64,000 nt of DNA. Source: Chryseobacterium contaminans (lineage in GTDB: Bacteria > Bacteroidota > Bacteroidia > Flavobacteriales > Weeksellaceae). The notes below the pieces were generated by a model that saw only the letters and a list, made by a program, of their open reading frames with translations, was not told the origin of the DNA and searched no databases. Shown one piece after another: positions 8,891 through 17,656 of this stretch (its first letter is position 1; each line of letters opens with the position of its first letter). The position numbers were made by a program, and so were the translations under genes. The stretch lies in the NCBI RefSeq assembly GCF_001684955.1, contig NZ_MAYF01000301.1:28190-92189 (forward strand), given 5' to 3'.

Positions 8891-9948
8891 GTACAGTATA
8901 CATCAACAGTGCATCCTGTATCTCTGTTCAGGACACTTTAAACGAAAATATCCTTCAGAATCTTAAGCCGGAAAACTCCGCAAAGATTATAAAAGCCATA
9001 GAACCTAACTACAAAGAATTCATTCCGCCTGCCATGATCAGGAGAATGTCTAAAACTGTTAAAATGAGTTCTGTAGCTTCTCATTACGCTTTAAAAGAAG
9101 CTGGAATTGAAAAACCGGATGCCATTATTGTAGGAACCGGAATGGGATGTTCACAGGATTCTGAAAAGTTCCTGAAAAACGTGATTGATCATCATGAAGA
9201 ATTTTTAACTCCAACATTTTTCATTCAGTCTACCCATAATACCGTTGCAGGTCAGATTGCACTGGGATTACAATGCCACGCCTACAACTTTACCTATGTA
9301 AATACTTCTTCGTCGCTGGAGTTTTCATTATTGGATGCCCAACTTCAGATTAAGGATGGCGAAGCTGAAAATATACTGGTTGGGGCTACCGATGAGCAGA
9401 CCGACAGGACTATGGAACTCTACTGCCTGAATAATACCATTAAAAAAGAATCAGATCTTCCTGTGGATTATCTGCATTCCACTACCAAAGGGGTTATTTG
9501 GGGCGAAGGGGCAAGCTTTTTCGTAGTTGGAAAAGATAAAACAGAAAATTCCTACGCCAAACTTACTGACATTAAAATCAGTAACAAACTAGAATCTGAA
9601 GAAACTTCAGATTTTATTCAGGAGTTTTTAACAAAGAATAATCTTTCTGCAAAAGATATTGATGCTGTTATTTTAGGTTTCAGTAGTGATGCAGACTCTG
9701 ATATTTATTATACAAAAGCAATGGACCTGTTTCCAGGTTCAGCATTACTGTATTACAAGCATTTGAGCGGAGAGTTTAATACGGCGAGCGGTTTTTCTAC
9801 GTTTATCGCTTGCCATATTCTTAAGGAACAACAGATTCCGGAAGTGATGATGATTAACGCAGAGAAAAAGCAGGAAATAAAAAATATACTTCTTTACAAT
9901 CATCTGGCAGGGGACGATCATAGTTTGGTCTTATTGGAAAGAGCTTAA
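8887..9948 (+). CDS. chain-length-factor-like ketosynthase homologue (catalytic Cys and His lost)
   Basis: A 353-residue ketosynthase-fold protein. At the nucleophile elbow it reads YVNTSSSLEFSLL, so the catalytic Cys is replaced by Ser/Thr. The HGTxT motif is replaced by ILGFSSDADSD, and the KxxxGH region by YKHLSGEFNTASG. It therefore cannot catalyse condensation and most likely is the KS-beta (chain-length factor) partner of the ketosynthase that overlaps it by 4 nt. Known type II systems need this heterodimer to set chain length. The substitution pattern is directly visible; the partnership is inferred from gene overlap and family precedent. Confidence 0.88.
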   Translation: MSTVYINSASCISVQDTLNENILQNLKPENSAKIIKAIEPNYKEFIPPAMIRRMSKTVKMSSVASHYALKEAGIEKPDAIIVGTGMGCSQDSEKFLKNVIDHHEEFLTPTFFIQSTHNTVAGQIALGLQCHAYNFTYVNTSSSLEFSLLDAQLQIKDGEAENILVGATDEQTDRTMELYCLNNTIKKESDLPVDYLHSTTKGVIWGEGASFFVVGKDKTENSYAKLTDIKISNKLESEETSDFIQEFLTKNNLSAKDIDAVILGFSSDADSDIYYTKAMDLFPGSALLYYKHLSGEFNTASGFSTFIACHILKEQQIPEVMMINAEKKQEIKNILLYNHLAGDDHSLVLLERA

Positions 9949-9956
9949 TTATTTTA

Positions 9957-10110
9957 TTATAGCGTAATTCTGTCATTCACAGTGAAACGAAGTGGAGCGT
10001 GGAATCTCAACATATATAAGTTTAGACTCTTACAGAGTGACAAAAGAACTCTAAAATAGATCAAGCAGACATAAAATTTTTACGATTGTCATTCTGACGA
10101 AGGAAGAATC
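9957..10110. repeat. dispersed intergenic repeats of the GTCATTCTGA / GAATCTC type
   Basis: The 186-bp spacer inside the pigment operon carries two direct, diverged copies of a Bacteroidota intergenic repeat: CTGTCATTCACAGTGAAACG continuing to GTGGAATCTC (about 9968-10009), and TTGTCATTCTGACGAAGG continuing to AAGAATCTC (about 10085-10113). An inverted fragment (ACTCTTACAGAGTGAC) lies between them. This is the largest gap within the plus-strand arm. Confidence 0.6.
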
Positions 10111-10134
10111 TCTACTAGAAATACCTCACTAATC

Positions 10135-10890
10135 ATGAAACATTATTCATTCATCCTGTTTTATATCTTCTGTAACGTTTTTATCTATGCGTTTCATGGA
10201 AGTCTTTGGGTGTATATTGCATGTTTCCTTGCTTTTTCAGCAGTCGTGGTTTGGGGATCATTTGCTATTGAACTGGGATATTTTGTCAACAGTATTACCC
10301 ATAAAAGAACAAAAATCAAAGAAGTAGCCCTTACTTTTGATGATGGCCCTACGGAATTTACGCCTAAGTTTTTAGATCTACTGAAAGAACATAGAATAAA
10401 AGCAACCTTTTTTTGTATCGGAAAACAGATTGAAAAATATCCCGAGACCTTTCAAAGAATTATTGCTGAAGGTCATACCATCGGAAATCATACTTTATCC
10501 CACTCCAATTCAACAGGTTTTTTATCAACCTCAAAAATGATGGCTGAGATTGAAAACTGTGATAAGATCATGAAGGATGTTGGCAATATACAAACCCATT
10601 TATACAGACCTCCATTCGGGGTTACCAATCCGAGTATTGCCAAAGCGATCAGAAGGACTCATAAAACAAGCATCGGCTGGAATGTCCGTTCCCTGGACAC
10701 TATTATTGATGATGAGAAGAAAATCTACCTAAGAGTAACCAAAGGGCTAAAAAAAGGAAGCATTATCCTTCTTCATGACACTTCAGAAAAAACGTATCGT
10801 GTGCTGGCAGATTTATTAGTATTTTTGGCAGATAAAAAGTACTCAACTTTTACAGTTGATTCCATTAGAAATTCAAGACAAAATGATTAA
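10135..10890 (+). CDS. polysaccharide deacetylase family protein (NodB domain)
   Basis: A 251-residue protein with two N-terminal membrane segments (about residues 4-22 and 25-50) followed by a NodB/CE4 domain. The metal and catalytic motifs are complete: TFDDGP (about residue 66), the His pair in NHTLSHS, RPPFG and LLHDTSEKT. CE4 enzymes remove N- or O-acetyl groups from glycans or related substrates; here the membrane anchor places the domain outside the inner membrane. A homologous gene is common in flexirubin loci, but its substrate there is not known to me. The end overlaps the LolA-like gene by 8 nt. Confidence 0.9.
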   Translation: MKHYSFILFYIFCNVFIYAFHGSLWVYIACFLAFSAVVVWGSFAIELGYFVNSITHKRTKIKEVALTFDDGPTEFTPKFLDLLKEHRIKATFFCIGKQIEKYPETFQRIIAEGHTIGNHTLSHSNSTGFLSTSKMMAEIENCDKIMKDVGNIQTHLYRPPFGVTNPSIAKAIRRTHKTSIGWNVRSLDTIIDDEKKIYLRVTKGLKKGSIILLHDTSEKTYRVLADLLVFLADKKYSTFTVDSIRNSRQND

Positions 10891-11509
10891 AAATATTGCT
10901 TTCGGAGCATTTTTACTGGTATCCGGATTATTTTTTGCCCAAAACACGGCGATGTCCGGAGCAGAGGCAAAAGCGTTTGTATCTAAAGTTTCGGCAGATA
11001 CTAAAGAAATCAAAACGCTGCAGAGTGATTTTACCCAGACGAAGAAAATGGATTTTCTGGATAAAAGCATTGTTACTTACGGAAAAATGTCTTTGCAAAC
11101 TCCCAGTATGCTGAGCTGGAAATATACTAAGCCTTATCAGTATAGTATCGTTTTTAAAAGCAACAAGATCTACATTAATGACCAGGGGAAAAAATCGTCT
11201 GTAGATGCTAAGAGCAAGACTTTTGAAAAGATCAATAAACTGATTGTAGGAAGTTCAAACGGAACAATGTTTAATGATCCTGAGTTTACAGTAACATATT
11301 TCAAAAACGGAAATTACAATGTAGCGAAATTTGTTCCGAAGACTTCGCAGCTTTTAAAATACATCAAGCAGATTGAACTTTACTTTCCTAAAAGCCAATC
11401 TACCGTTTCCCAGGTGAATATGACTGAGGCTTCAGGTGATACAACTAATATTGTTTTCAAAAATACAAAGATCAATGCTTCCATTCCTGCGTCAGAATTT
11501 ACTTTATAG
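10883..11509 (+). CDS. LolA-like outer-membrane lipoprotein carrier family protein
   Basis: This 208-residue secreted protein starts with a signal peptide (MIKNIAFGAFLLVSGLFFAQ). The start at 10883 was chosen because the signal peptide begins there; an in-frame ATG at 10856 would add nine charged residues in front. The mature part follows the LolA pattern: TLQSDFTQTKKMDFLDKSIVTYGKM, then PSMLSWKYTKPYQYSIVFKS. LolA homologues in pigment loci are thought to shuttle the hydrophobic product or a lipid-linked form across the periplasm. The gene overlaps its upstream neighbour by 8 nt and the downstream lipoprotein gene by about 35 nt. Confidence 0.88.
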   Translation: MIKNIAFGAFLLVSGLFFAQNTAMSGAEAKAFVSKVSADTKEIKTLQSDFTQTKKMDFLDKSIVTYGKMSLQTPSMLSWKYTKPYQYSIVFKSNKIYINDQGKKSSVDAKSKTFEKINKLIVGSSNGTMFNDPEFTVTYFKNGNYNVAKFVPKTSQLLKYIKQIELYFPKSQSTVSQVNMTEASGDTTNIVFKNTKINASIPASEFTL

Positions 11510-12110
11510 CCTGATTTTAATACTGGCTGTTTCCTGTAAATCTTATCAGCTTACTGATGTGAAGTCAGTTCCGGCAACGGAAAAAACAGTTGAAAATCTT
11601 TATTTTTCATCTGCCGAAGACTATGTGTATAAATGCCAGATGGATATTTATAAAAACCATGTGAGCGGCATCCTGATCATCAAAAAGCTGAATGAAACGA
11701 CACATCGTGTTGCATTAACCTCTGATTTCGGGAATAAACTGATTGATTTTGAAATCTCAGATCAGAATTTCAAGCTCAATTACGTACTTCCGGATCTGGA
11801 TAAGAAAATTGTCATCAACTTTCTGAAAAATGATTTTCAACAGCTGTTAAAAAGACAATATCCTGTGAGTGAAAGTTTTGAAAATGAAAATGCTAAAATC
11901 TATCTCTCTAAAATTGACAATAAAAGCTATTATCTGTTCTTCAACAAAGAAAACAACCTGCTGAAACAGATCATTTACACAAAAAACAACAGGGAAAAGA
12001 TCGATTTTACTTTTGATGCAAAAAAGCATATCTTCGCAGACAGCTTAAACTTACAACATAAGGATTTTAAGATCAATATAAAACTATTTCAAATAACCGA
12101 AACAGAATGA
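11475..12110 (+). CDS. putative lipoprotein of the pigment locus
   Basis: The 211-residue product begins MLPFLRQNLLYSLILILAVSC, with a lipobox (LAVSC) ending at Cys 21, so it is an envelope lipoprotein. I chose the ATG at 11475 because the earlier in-frame ATG at 11436 lies well inside the LolA-like gene and would spoil the signal peptide. The mature part is a beta-rich, lysine-rich domain that I cannot place in a named family. Overlap with the LolA-like gene suggests that the two proteins act together, for example as carrier and acceptor in the LolA/LolB manner. That is an inference from position and lipidation only. Confidence 0.75.
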   Translation: MLPFLRQNLLYSLILILAVSCKSYQLTDVKSVPATEKTVENLYFSSAEDYVYKCQMDIYKNHVSGILIIKKLNETTHRVALTSDFGNKLIDFEISDQNFKLNYVLPDLDKKIVINFLKNDFQQLLKRQYPVSESFENENAKIYLSKIDNKSYYLFFNKENNLLKQIIYTKNNREKIDFTFDAKKHIFADSLNLQHKDFKINIKLFQITETE

Positions 12111-12186
12111 TTCCCAACATGAAAACAGATGAACATCACTTTTCAGACAGGAATTTATCATCCATTTAATCTTAAAAAATAAGATC

Positions 12187-12567
12187 ATGCAGACCATTCT
12201 TACAGATTTTTATACTTTAACATCATACGACAAAGCAGAAAACGGAAGCTTTACCGCCCATATCCATTTAAATAAGGATCACGATATTTTCAAGGGACAT
12301 TTTCCTGGAAACCCTGTGACTCCGGGAGTTTGTATGATGCAGATCATTAAGGAACTGACAGAAGAATTTACAGGTTCAAAATTATTTTTAAAAACAGCTT
12401 CGAATGTAAAATTCATGGCCATTATCAACCCTTTTGAAACTCCTGATCTTAAACTTCAGTTGGATATTACAGAAGATGGTGAGGATGTTAAAGTAAAAAA
12501 TTCAACCTCTTTTGGCGAGACTATTGCATTGAAACTGTCTGTAAGCTATAAAAAATTAATGTCATGA
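12187..12567 (+). CDS. FabZ/FabA-like 3-hydroxyacyl-ACP dehydratase
   Basis: This 126-residue hotdog protein has the dehydratase signature KGHFPGNPVTPGVCMMQIIKE at about residues 37-57, with the catalytic His in GHFPG. It would remove water from 3-hydroxyacyl-ACP to make each new double bond of the polyene, acting after the FabG-like reductase encoded at 20238-20969. It is somewhat shorter than housekeeping FabZ and has the ApeI/ApeP-like size seen in aryl-polyene loci. Its stop overlaps the next ATG by 4 nt. Confidence 0.88.
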   Translation: MQTILTDFYTLTSYDKAENGSFTAHIHLNKDHDIFKGHFPGNPVTPGVCMMQIIKELTEEFTGSKLFLKTASNVKFMAIINPFETPDLKLQLDITEDGEDVKVKNSTSFGETIALKLSVSYKKLMS

Positions 12568-13040
12568 AACTTATTCTATCCTTCATAGCGGCATTCTTAT
12601 TTTTCTTTCAGTCTGATCTTGAAGCACTGAGGAACAGCTATGCCAAAGCCAATGATTCCAGTGCCAATACATCCAGCTTTATTGAAGTTGCAGAGAAGCA
12701 ATCGGGTTCTGATCCGGTAACTTTAGGCTACAAAGCAGCAGCCAAAATTATGGAAGCCAAAGTTTCCAAAGGAAACAGAAAAGCGCTGGTAAAAACAGGA
12801 GCAACCAACCTTGAAGGGATCATTAAAAGCAATCCTAATAATGCAGAACTGCGTCTGATAAGACTAAGTGTTCAGGAAAACATCCCTAAAATTGTGGGTT
12901 ACAGAGGAAGCTTAAAAGATGACAAAGCCTTTCTTCTGAATAATTACAGCAAACAGAATGCGGCCTTAAAAAACTATATCAAAAGGTTTGCGATGCAGTC
13001 TAAAACTATTACCGAGGCGGAAAGAGCCACTTTAAAATAA
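12564..13040 (+). CDS. conserved secreted hypothetical protein of the pigment locus
   Basis: A 158-residue protein with a short signal-type N-terminus (MKLILSFIAAFLFFFQS). The remainder is predominantly helical with SSFIEVAEKQSGSDPVTLGYKAAAKIMEAK and LEGIIKSNPNNAELRLIRL, which has the feel of a TPR-like repeat array (alanine spacing and NPNNAELR turn). No catalytic motif is seen and I do not recognise a named family. It is translationally coupled to the dehydratase gene (4-nt overlap) and is followed after 4 nt by the glycosyltransferase gene, so it belongs to the operon. Confidence 0.75.
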   Translation: MKLILSFIAAFLFFFQSDLEALRNSYAKANDSSANTSSFIEVAEKQSGSDPVTLGYKAAAKIMEAKVSKGNRKALVKTGATNLEGIIKSNPNNAELRLIRLSVQENIPKIVGYRGSLKDDKAFLLNNYSKQNAALKNYIKRFAMQSKTITEAERATLK

Positions 13041-13044
13041 AAAC

Positions 13045-14217
13045 ATGTCCCTTGCTGAAGTACAAAATGCAATTTCCGAAAGGAAGATCTGTGTTTTAAT
13101 ACCTACCTACAATAATGAAAAGACCCTGAGAAGGGTAATTGACGGCGTTTTAGATTACACCGAAAGTATTATTGTGGTGAATGATGGCTCCACCGATTCC
13201 ACCGCTCAGATCCTTAGCCAATATCCTCAGATTACGGTAATCTCCTTATCTGAGAATAAAGGAAAGGGAAACGGGCTTAAAACAGGCTTCAGAAAAGCAA
13301 AAGAATTGGGTTATGATCATGCCATAACTATTGATTCTGACGGGCAGCATTATCCGGACGATATTCCTGTATTTGTAGAAGCACTTCTTCAGGAAGATGA
13401 AGATGTTCTTCTGATTGGAAACAGAAACATGTCCCAGGACGGGATTCCAAAGAAAAGCAGTTTCGGAAACCGGTTTTCCAATTTCTGGTTCTGGTTTGAA
13501 ACCGGAATTAAGCTGGAAGATACCCAATCCGGATACCGACTTTATCCTTTACACAAAATTCCAAAGAAATATTTTACTCCTAAGTTTGAATTTGAAATTG
13601 AGATTATCGTAAGAACAGCCTGGAGACACGTTCCGGTAAAGAATGTTCCCATCAAGGTTCTCTATGATCCTGCAGAGCGTGTTTCTCATTTCAGACCGTT
13701 TAAGGATTTTACCCGGATCAGTATTCTGAATACGATTTTGGTTACGATTACCCTGTTCTACATTGTTCCGAGGAACTTCGTGAATAATTTCAAAAAAAAA
13801 AGTTTTAAAAGGTTCATAAAGGAAGATGTGCTGGAAAGCGACGGAAGCAACCGTACAAAGGCTTTTTCCATTGCGCTTGGAGTATTTATAGGACTTTCTC
13901 CTTTTTGGGGATTCCAGACTTTGCTTGTGATCAGTTTATCTGTACTTTTTAAGCTGAATAAAGTGCTGGCGTTTGTAGCTTCCAATGTAAGTTTACCGCC
14001 TTTTATTCCGTTTATTATTGCAGCCTCCTTATTTCTGGGTGCACCGTTTGTACATGGTGATAGTAATCTAGTCATTCAAAATATTGATTTTGAATCTATT
14101 AAAAATAATCTACTTCAGTATATAATCGGAAGCTTTATCCTGAGTACCACATTATCTGCCGTTGCGGGAATAAGTACTTTTCTATTCCTCAATAAACTGA
14201 ATCCTGAGAATAATTAA
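13045..14217 (+). CDS. glycosyltransferase family 2 fused to DUF2062
   Basis: This 390-residue fusion has an N-terminal GT2 domain (about residues 14-240): CVLIPTYNNEKTLRRVID, VVNDGSTDSTA, and the DxD-type metal site TIDSDGQHYPDD. The C-terminal part (about 270-385) is a DUF2062 membrane domain with ALGVFIGLSPFWGFQTLL and three or four hydrophobic segments. GT2-DUF2062 proteins are recurrent in aryl-polyene and flexirubin loci, where they are thought to attach a sugar or polar head group on the membrane. It is the last gene of the plus-strand arm and ends 8 bp before a bidirectional terminator. Confidence 0.9.
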   Translation: MSLAEVQNAISERKICVLIPTYNNEKTLRRVIDGVLDYTESIIVVNDGSTDSTAQILSQYPQITVISLSENKGKGNGLKTGFRKAKELGYDHAITIDSDGQHYPDDIPVFVEALLQEDEDVLLIGNRNMSQDGIPKKSSFGNRFSNFWFWFETGIKLEDTQSGYRLYPLHKIPKKYFTPKFEFEIEIIVRTAWRHVPVKNVPIKVLYDPAERVSHFRPFKDFTRISILNTILVTITLFYIVPRNFVNNFKKKSFKRFIKEDVLESDGSNRTKAFSIALGVFIGLSPFWGFQTLLVISLSVLFKLNKVLAFVASNVSLPPFIPFIIAASLFLGAPFVHGDSNLVIQNIDFESIKNNLLQYIIGSFILSTTLSAVAGISTFLFLNKLNPENN

Positions 14218-14224
14218 AATAAAA

Positions 14225-14250
14225 AGCTCCGAAACACTTCGAAGCTTATA
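14225..14250. terminator. bidirectional terminator between the two converging pigment arms
   Basis: An imperfect palindrome AGCTCCGAA-ACAC-TTCGAAGCT (one C/A mismatch in the stem) lies 8 bp after the glycosyltransferase stop, with A-rich sequence on the left (AATAAAA) and T-rich sequence on the right (TTTTTATTG). It can therefore end transcripts arriving from either side and separates the two converging gene blocks. Confidence 0.75.
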
Positions 14251-14254
14251 CTTT

Positions 14255-15949
14255 TTATTGTTTCTTAATCTTTTTATTGGCCTTATCAAGATATCTTTCC
14301 ACCATTCTCCGATCCGGAACCGTGGTTATTTCTTTGGTAAGGGCCTTTTCAAACTCTAGCTTTGCCTTTGAGTATTCTTTTTTGTGATAATAATATTTTC
14401 CGCTCAAAAAATAGACTTTCCAGAAATCAGGATTCAGAGACTGATAATAAGGGATAGCATCATTTGTTAGGACAATACCCTTACTCTCTGCAGCATCATT
14501 AATCTCTTTACTCACCATTCTGGAGACTTCATAATTTTCAAATTCTTCAGAGTCTGCAAAAGGATCACGCGGAATATTCAATTGCGATTTTGAAAAATCA
14601 TTAGGCTTTAAAACCTTATCTGAAAATATTTCATTGAGATCATAACATACAAATTCTCCTAGTTGATATGGATTGGAAGATACCCAAACCAGTTTTTTTT
14701 CGGGTGAAAATATAACCGCATGATGAGCCAATAGCTGGTTCAATGCTTTCTCATTTCCATATCCGATGCTTTTATCTTTTAAACCGGAGCGGTTCCTTAA
14801 AACAGCAGCCATTTTCTCAGGAGTCAGCTTTTTTTCCTCCTGCAACAGTTCCTGAAGTTTCTCATAACGGTATTTCGAGTGGCTTTCTTCAATCTGTTTC
14901 TGATTTCTCTTATCAGCTTTATAAGCATCAGACTGAAAGTGATTGGTACAAAGCACTCTGCTGCTATTCTGAACCCTGTACACACCGAAACTCTTCGGTG
15001 AAACTTCAATAATGACGGCATTTCTGTCATGAGCACTTCCCACTAAGATGGATTCTGAAACAAAAACTTTCCTTTTTTTAGCAATGGCAATGGCTTCTTC
15101 TATGGTTTTAGCATATTGCAGAATTTCCCTTGTTACTAAAGAAATAGGTGTTTTCGCCGTTAAAGGAATCCTTGATTTTCCTGCATTGATGGTTACCGTA
15201 ATTCCTTCTTTATTCATTCCGGAAACGACTCCTATCATTCCCGGCCAGCTTACAGACATATAAGGAATCCCATCTTCTGGTTCCACGAATTCAACCAGTT
15301 TATTTTGGGCAAACTCATCTCCTACATAAAAATCGAAGTTTCTTCCGATCAGCATACTACCATCTTCGGTATTTTCGTTCCAGACCGCAAGGGAAGTACA
15401 ACCTACCATTGCCAGGTCCTGCATGGCATGCCCAATATCATGAGCTCCATGTAAATATAGGTTTCTCAGATACCTTGGTGCGATAAAATCATACTGATCA
15501 GATGAATATTGGGACAAACCATACAATTCTGCCTGATAATCTTCCCTTACATTCAGATACATTTTACGGTTGTACCACTTCAAGAAGGTTTTTAAAAGCT
15601 TTTGTTTAAACTTTGAGGGAACAAAGCTTTCCACTTTGGAGAAGAAGATACTCTCCTGTTTCTGCATCAGATCCTCAGTTAATGCTCCGTTGTTATAACC
15701 TAATTGCAAAGGATTGCCTTTAATATAAAGTTCCCAAAGCTGTTGCTTATTTTTAGTAAGAAAATTCTGATTATAAGAGAATGTGCTGTCGTTGATTTTA
15801 TTAACCTTCGGAATTTCCAGTGTATATTGATGTACATCAGGAAGGTGATGAACAGATTTAGACACTCCACATGCGCTCAGGAGACAGGAAAAAAGGAAAT
15901 ATAGGAGAAGCCTTTTATAGGACAGGTTATGGATCTTAGTTTTCTTCAC
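14255..15949 (-). CDS. C45-type (acyl-CoA:6-APA acyltransferase-like) lipoprotein
   Basis: A 564-residue lipoprotein: the N-terminus (LLLYFLFSCLLSACGVSKS) has a lipobox ending in LSAC. The middle carries the Ntn-hydrolase core of the C45 family, with candidate nucleophile C184 in MVGCTSLAVWNE followed by GSMLIGRNFDF, and later GMNKEGITVTINAGKSR. The C-terminal 60 residues look like a single TPR (KYYYHKKEYSKAKLEFEKAL). Family members are acyltransferases or acid-ceramidase-like amidohydrolases. In this locus it might acylate or hydrolyse the pigment at the envelope. Unlike classic C45 enzymes, the Cys is internal and would need processing or would act unprocessed; the sequence does not decide this. 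Confidence 0.85.
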   Translation of the reverse strand: MKKTKIHNLSYKRLLLYFLFSCLLSACGVSKSVHHLPDVHQYTLEIPKVNKINDSTFSYNQNFLTKNKQQLWELYIKGNPLQLGYNNGALTEDLMQKQESIFFSKVESFVPSKFKQKLLKTFLKWYNRKMYLNVREDYQAELYGLSQYSSDQYDFIAPRYLRNLYLHGAHDIGHAMQDLAMVGCTSLAVWNENTEDGSMLIGRNFDFYVGDEFAQNKLVEFVEPEDGIPYMSVSWPGMIGVVSGMNKEGITVTINAGKSRIPLTAKTPISLVTREILQYAKTIEEAIAIAKKRKVFVSESILVGSAHDRNAVIIEVSPKSFGVYRVQNSSRVLCTNHFQSDAYKADKRNQKQIEESHSKYRYEKLQELLQEEKKLTPEKMAAVLRNRSGLKDKSIGYGNEKALNQLLAHHAVIFSPEKKLVWVSSNPYQLGEFVCYDLNEIFSDKVLKPNDFSKSQLNIPRDPFADSEEFENYEVSRMVSKEINDAAESKGIVLTNDAIPYYQSLNPDFWKVYFLSGKYYYHKKEYSKAKLEFEKALTKEITTVPDRRMVERYLDKANKKIKKQ

Positions 15950-15959
15950 GGTTATTTTA

Positions 15960-17477
15960 TTAGGTCATTGAGTCCAAACGGCTGTCAATAGTTTCTTTTC
16001 CCAGAATTTCAGCACAGGTATTGAATGCTCCTATCGTTACCCCTAAAATTCCATGCATATTGACGGATTGACCGGTGAGGAACAGGTTATCAATTTTTGT
16101 ACGGGGAGAAACCATAGTTTTAAGTGGGTTATCTGAGTTTTTCATATAGCCATACATATTTCCTTCATAACTTCCGATATAATCGCGATAAGATAAAGGG
16201 GAAGAGGTATATATGTGTTGGATAGCATGTTTTAAGCCGGGAATTTTCTTTTCCAGAGCATCAATCATCCTTTCCGTTTTTTCCAATTTGAACTTTTCAT
16301 ACTGTTCTCCTCTTTCATGTTCATCCACAACAGTATTAACTGTATTTTCCCATTGCTTCACCTCATCAAAATCCATATAGGAAATAGCGGTAAGACTTTC
16401 TGCAAATTCAGGATGATGCTTTGCGGGGGTAGATGAAAGCATGTAAGTCTCCGGCCAGGCTTCTTTATGGTAATGGTATGCATTCCAAACCTGATCTTCA
16501 GAGGAATAATGATAGATATTATAATTAAAATTGGGTAAACAACGGGGTTTTAAAACAATATAAACACTGAAGCATGATGAAACCGGCTGCCAGCTTAAAA
16601 CCCTGTTCAGAAAAGATTTTTTCAGTCTGTTCTCCCCTATCAGCTTAATGGTAGAACGGATTTCAATATTGGAAATAAACTGCTTAGCGGCATATTCTTT
16701 CCCTGATTTTGTTTTTACGGAAATAAGGGTATTTTTTTCATTAAAAATAAATTCGGAAACTTCCGAATGCTTGTGAACTTCAGCTCCATACTGACGAAGC
16801 CTTCTAATGAGCAGCTTTGATATCTGACTTCCTCCTTTTACACATTTATAGGCGCTTTGTATGTAAGAGTTTACCGTTAAAGCATGAACATAAAAAGGAA
16901 TATTCTCTGAATCTCCTGCATACAGGAAATTAGATCCCAATAAGACTGCCTGAAGGGTTTTATTCTGGGTAACGGATTCAATGAATCTTTTGGTATTTAA
17001 ATGCAGGATCTCTTCGTTGTAATTCTCCTTTCCCACTACATGATATCTCGGAAACTGACTGCATACATACTGAATTTCTTCACAATAGTTTTCAAGATTC
17101 TCCTTTTCTTCAGGGAAATAAGCAGATAGCTGTTCTACAAAGTTCTCGTAGCCTTGAGCATGTGGATATTCAATAGCATCATCACCGAAGGAAATTCTGT
17201 CATATCCGTCTTCATCCATCTTGTGAAGTTCCAGCTCATCCATAATCTCCAGATAAGAAAAAAAACGGTTCAGATTCTGTCCTTTTGAAAGTCCGCCTAA
17301 ATAATGTACTCCGGTATCAAAAATGAGCTTATCCCTTGAAAATGTCTGCAGATTTCCCCCATACTGATTGTTTTTCTCAAGCACACAAACTTTCAGGCCT
17401 TCTTTCGCCAAAACAAGAGCCGAAACAAGACCTCCCAATCCGCTGCCGATTACAAGTATGTCATATTCTTTTTTCAA
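15960..17477 (-). CDS. phytoene desaturase-like NAD(P)/FAD-dependent oxidoreductase
   Basis: This 505-residue flavoprotein has the dinucleotide-binding fingerprint at the N-terminus (ILVIGSGLGGLVSALVLAKEGLKV, then VLEKNNQYGGNLQTF), and the C-terminal FAD contact typical of CrtI/retinol 13,14-reductase relatives (DNLFLTGQSVNMHGILGVTIGAF). Relatives desaturate or saturate conjugated polyenes. In a polyene pigment locus a role in double-bond isomerisation, desaturation or reduction of the aryl-polyene chain is plausible but not shown. It starts 180 bp after the acyltransferase gene and sits 10 bp from the C45-like gene, in one transcription unit. Confidence 0.88.
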   Translation of the reverse strand: MKKEYDILVIGSGLGGLVSALVLAKEGLKVCVLEKNNQYGGNLQTFSRDKLIFDTGVHYLGGLSKGQNLNRFFSYLEIMDELELHKMDEDGYDRISFGDDAIEYPHAQGYENFVEQLSAYFPEEKENLENYCEEIQYVCSQFPRYHVVGKENYNEEILHLNTKRFIESVTQNKTLQAVLLGSNFLYAGDSENIPFYVHALTVNSYIQSAYKCVKGGSQISKLLIRRLRQYGAEVHKHSEVSEFIFNEKNTLISVKTKSGKEYAAKQFISNIEIRSTIKLIGENRLKKSFLNRVLSWQPVSSCFSVYIVLKPRCLPNFNYNIYHYSSEDQVWNAYHYHKEAWPETYMLSSTPAKHHPEFAESLTAISYMDFDEVKQWENTVNTVVDEHERGEQYEKFKLEKTERMIDALEKKIPGLKHAIQHIYTSSPLSYRDYIGSYEGNMYGYMKNSDNPLKTMVSPRTKIDNLFLTGQSVNMHGILGVTIGAFNTCAEILGKETIDSRLDSMT

Positions 17478-17656
17478 AGGAGAATGTGCTTTTTTAATTA
17501 AGAGATTGGGAATTTAAGAAATTTGGATATTATTTTGTGATTACTGTACGATAAAATCCTATTTGGGTAATATAATATCTTTTTTGAATCTCAGTTTCTC
17601 CGGGCTTCTTAATGGTTTTGAGTTGTATTAGTTTTTAGGGAATAAAAATAGAAAAA

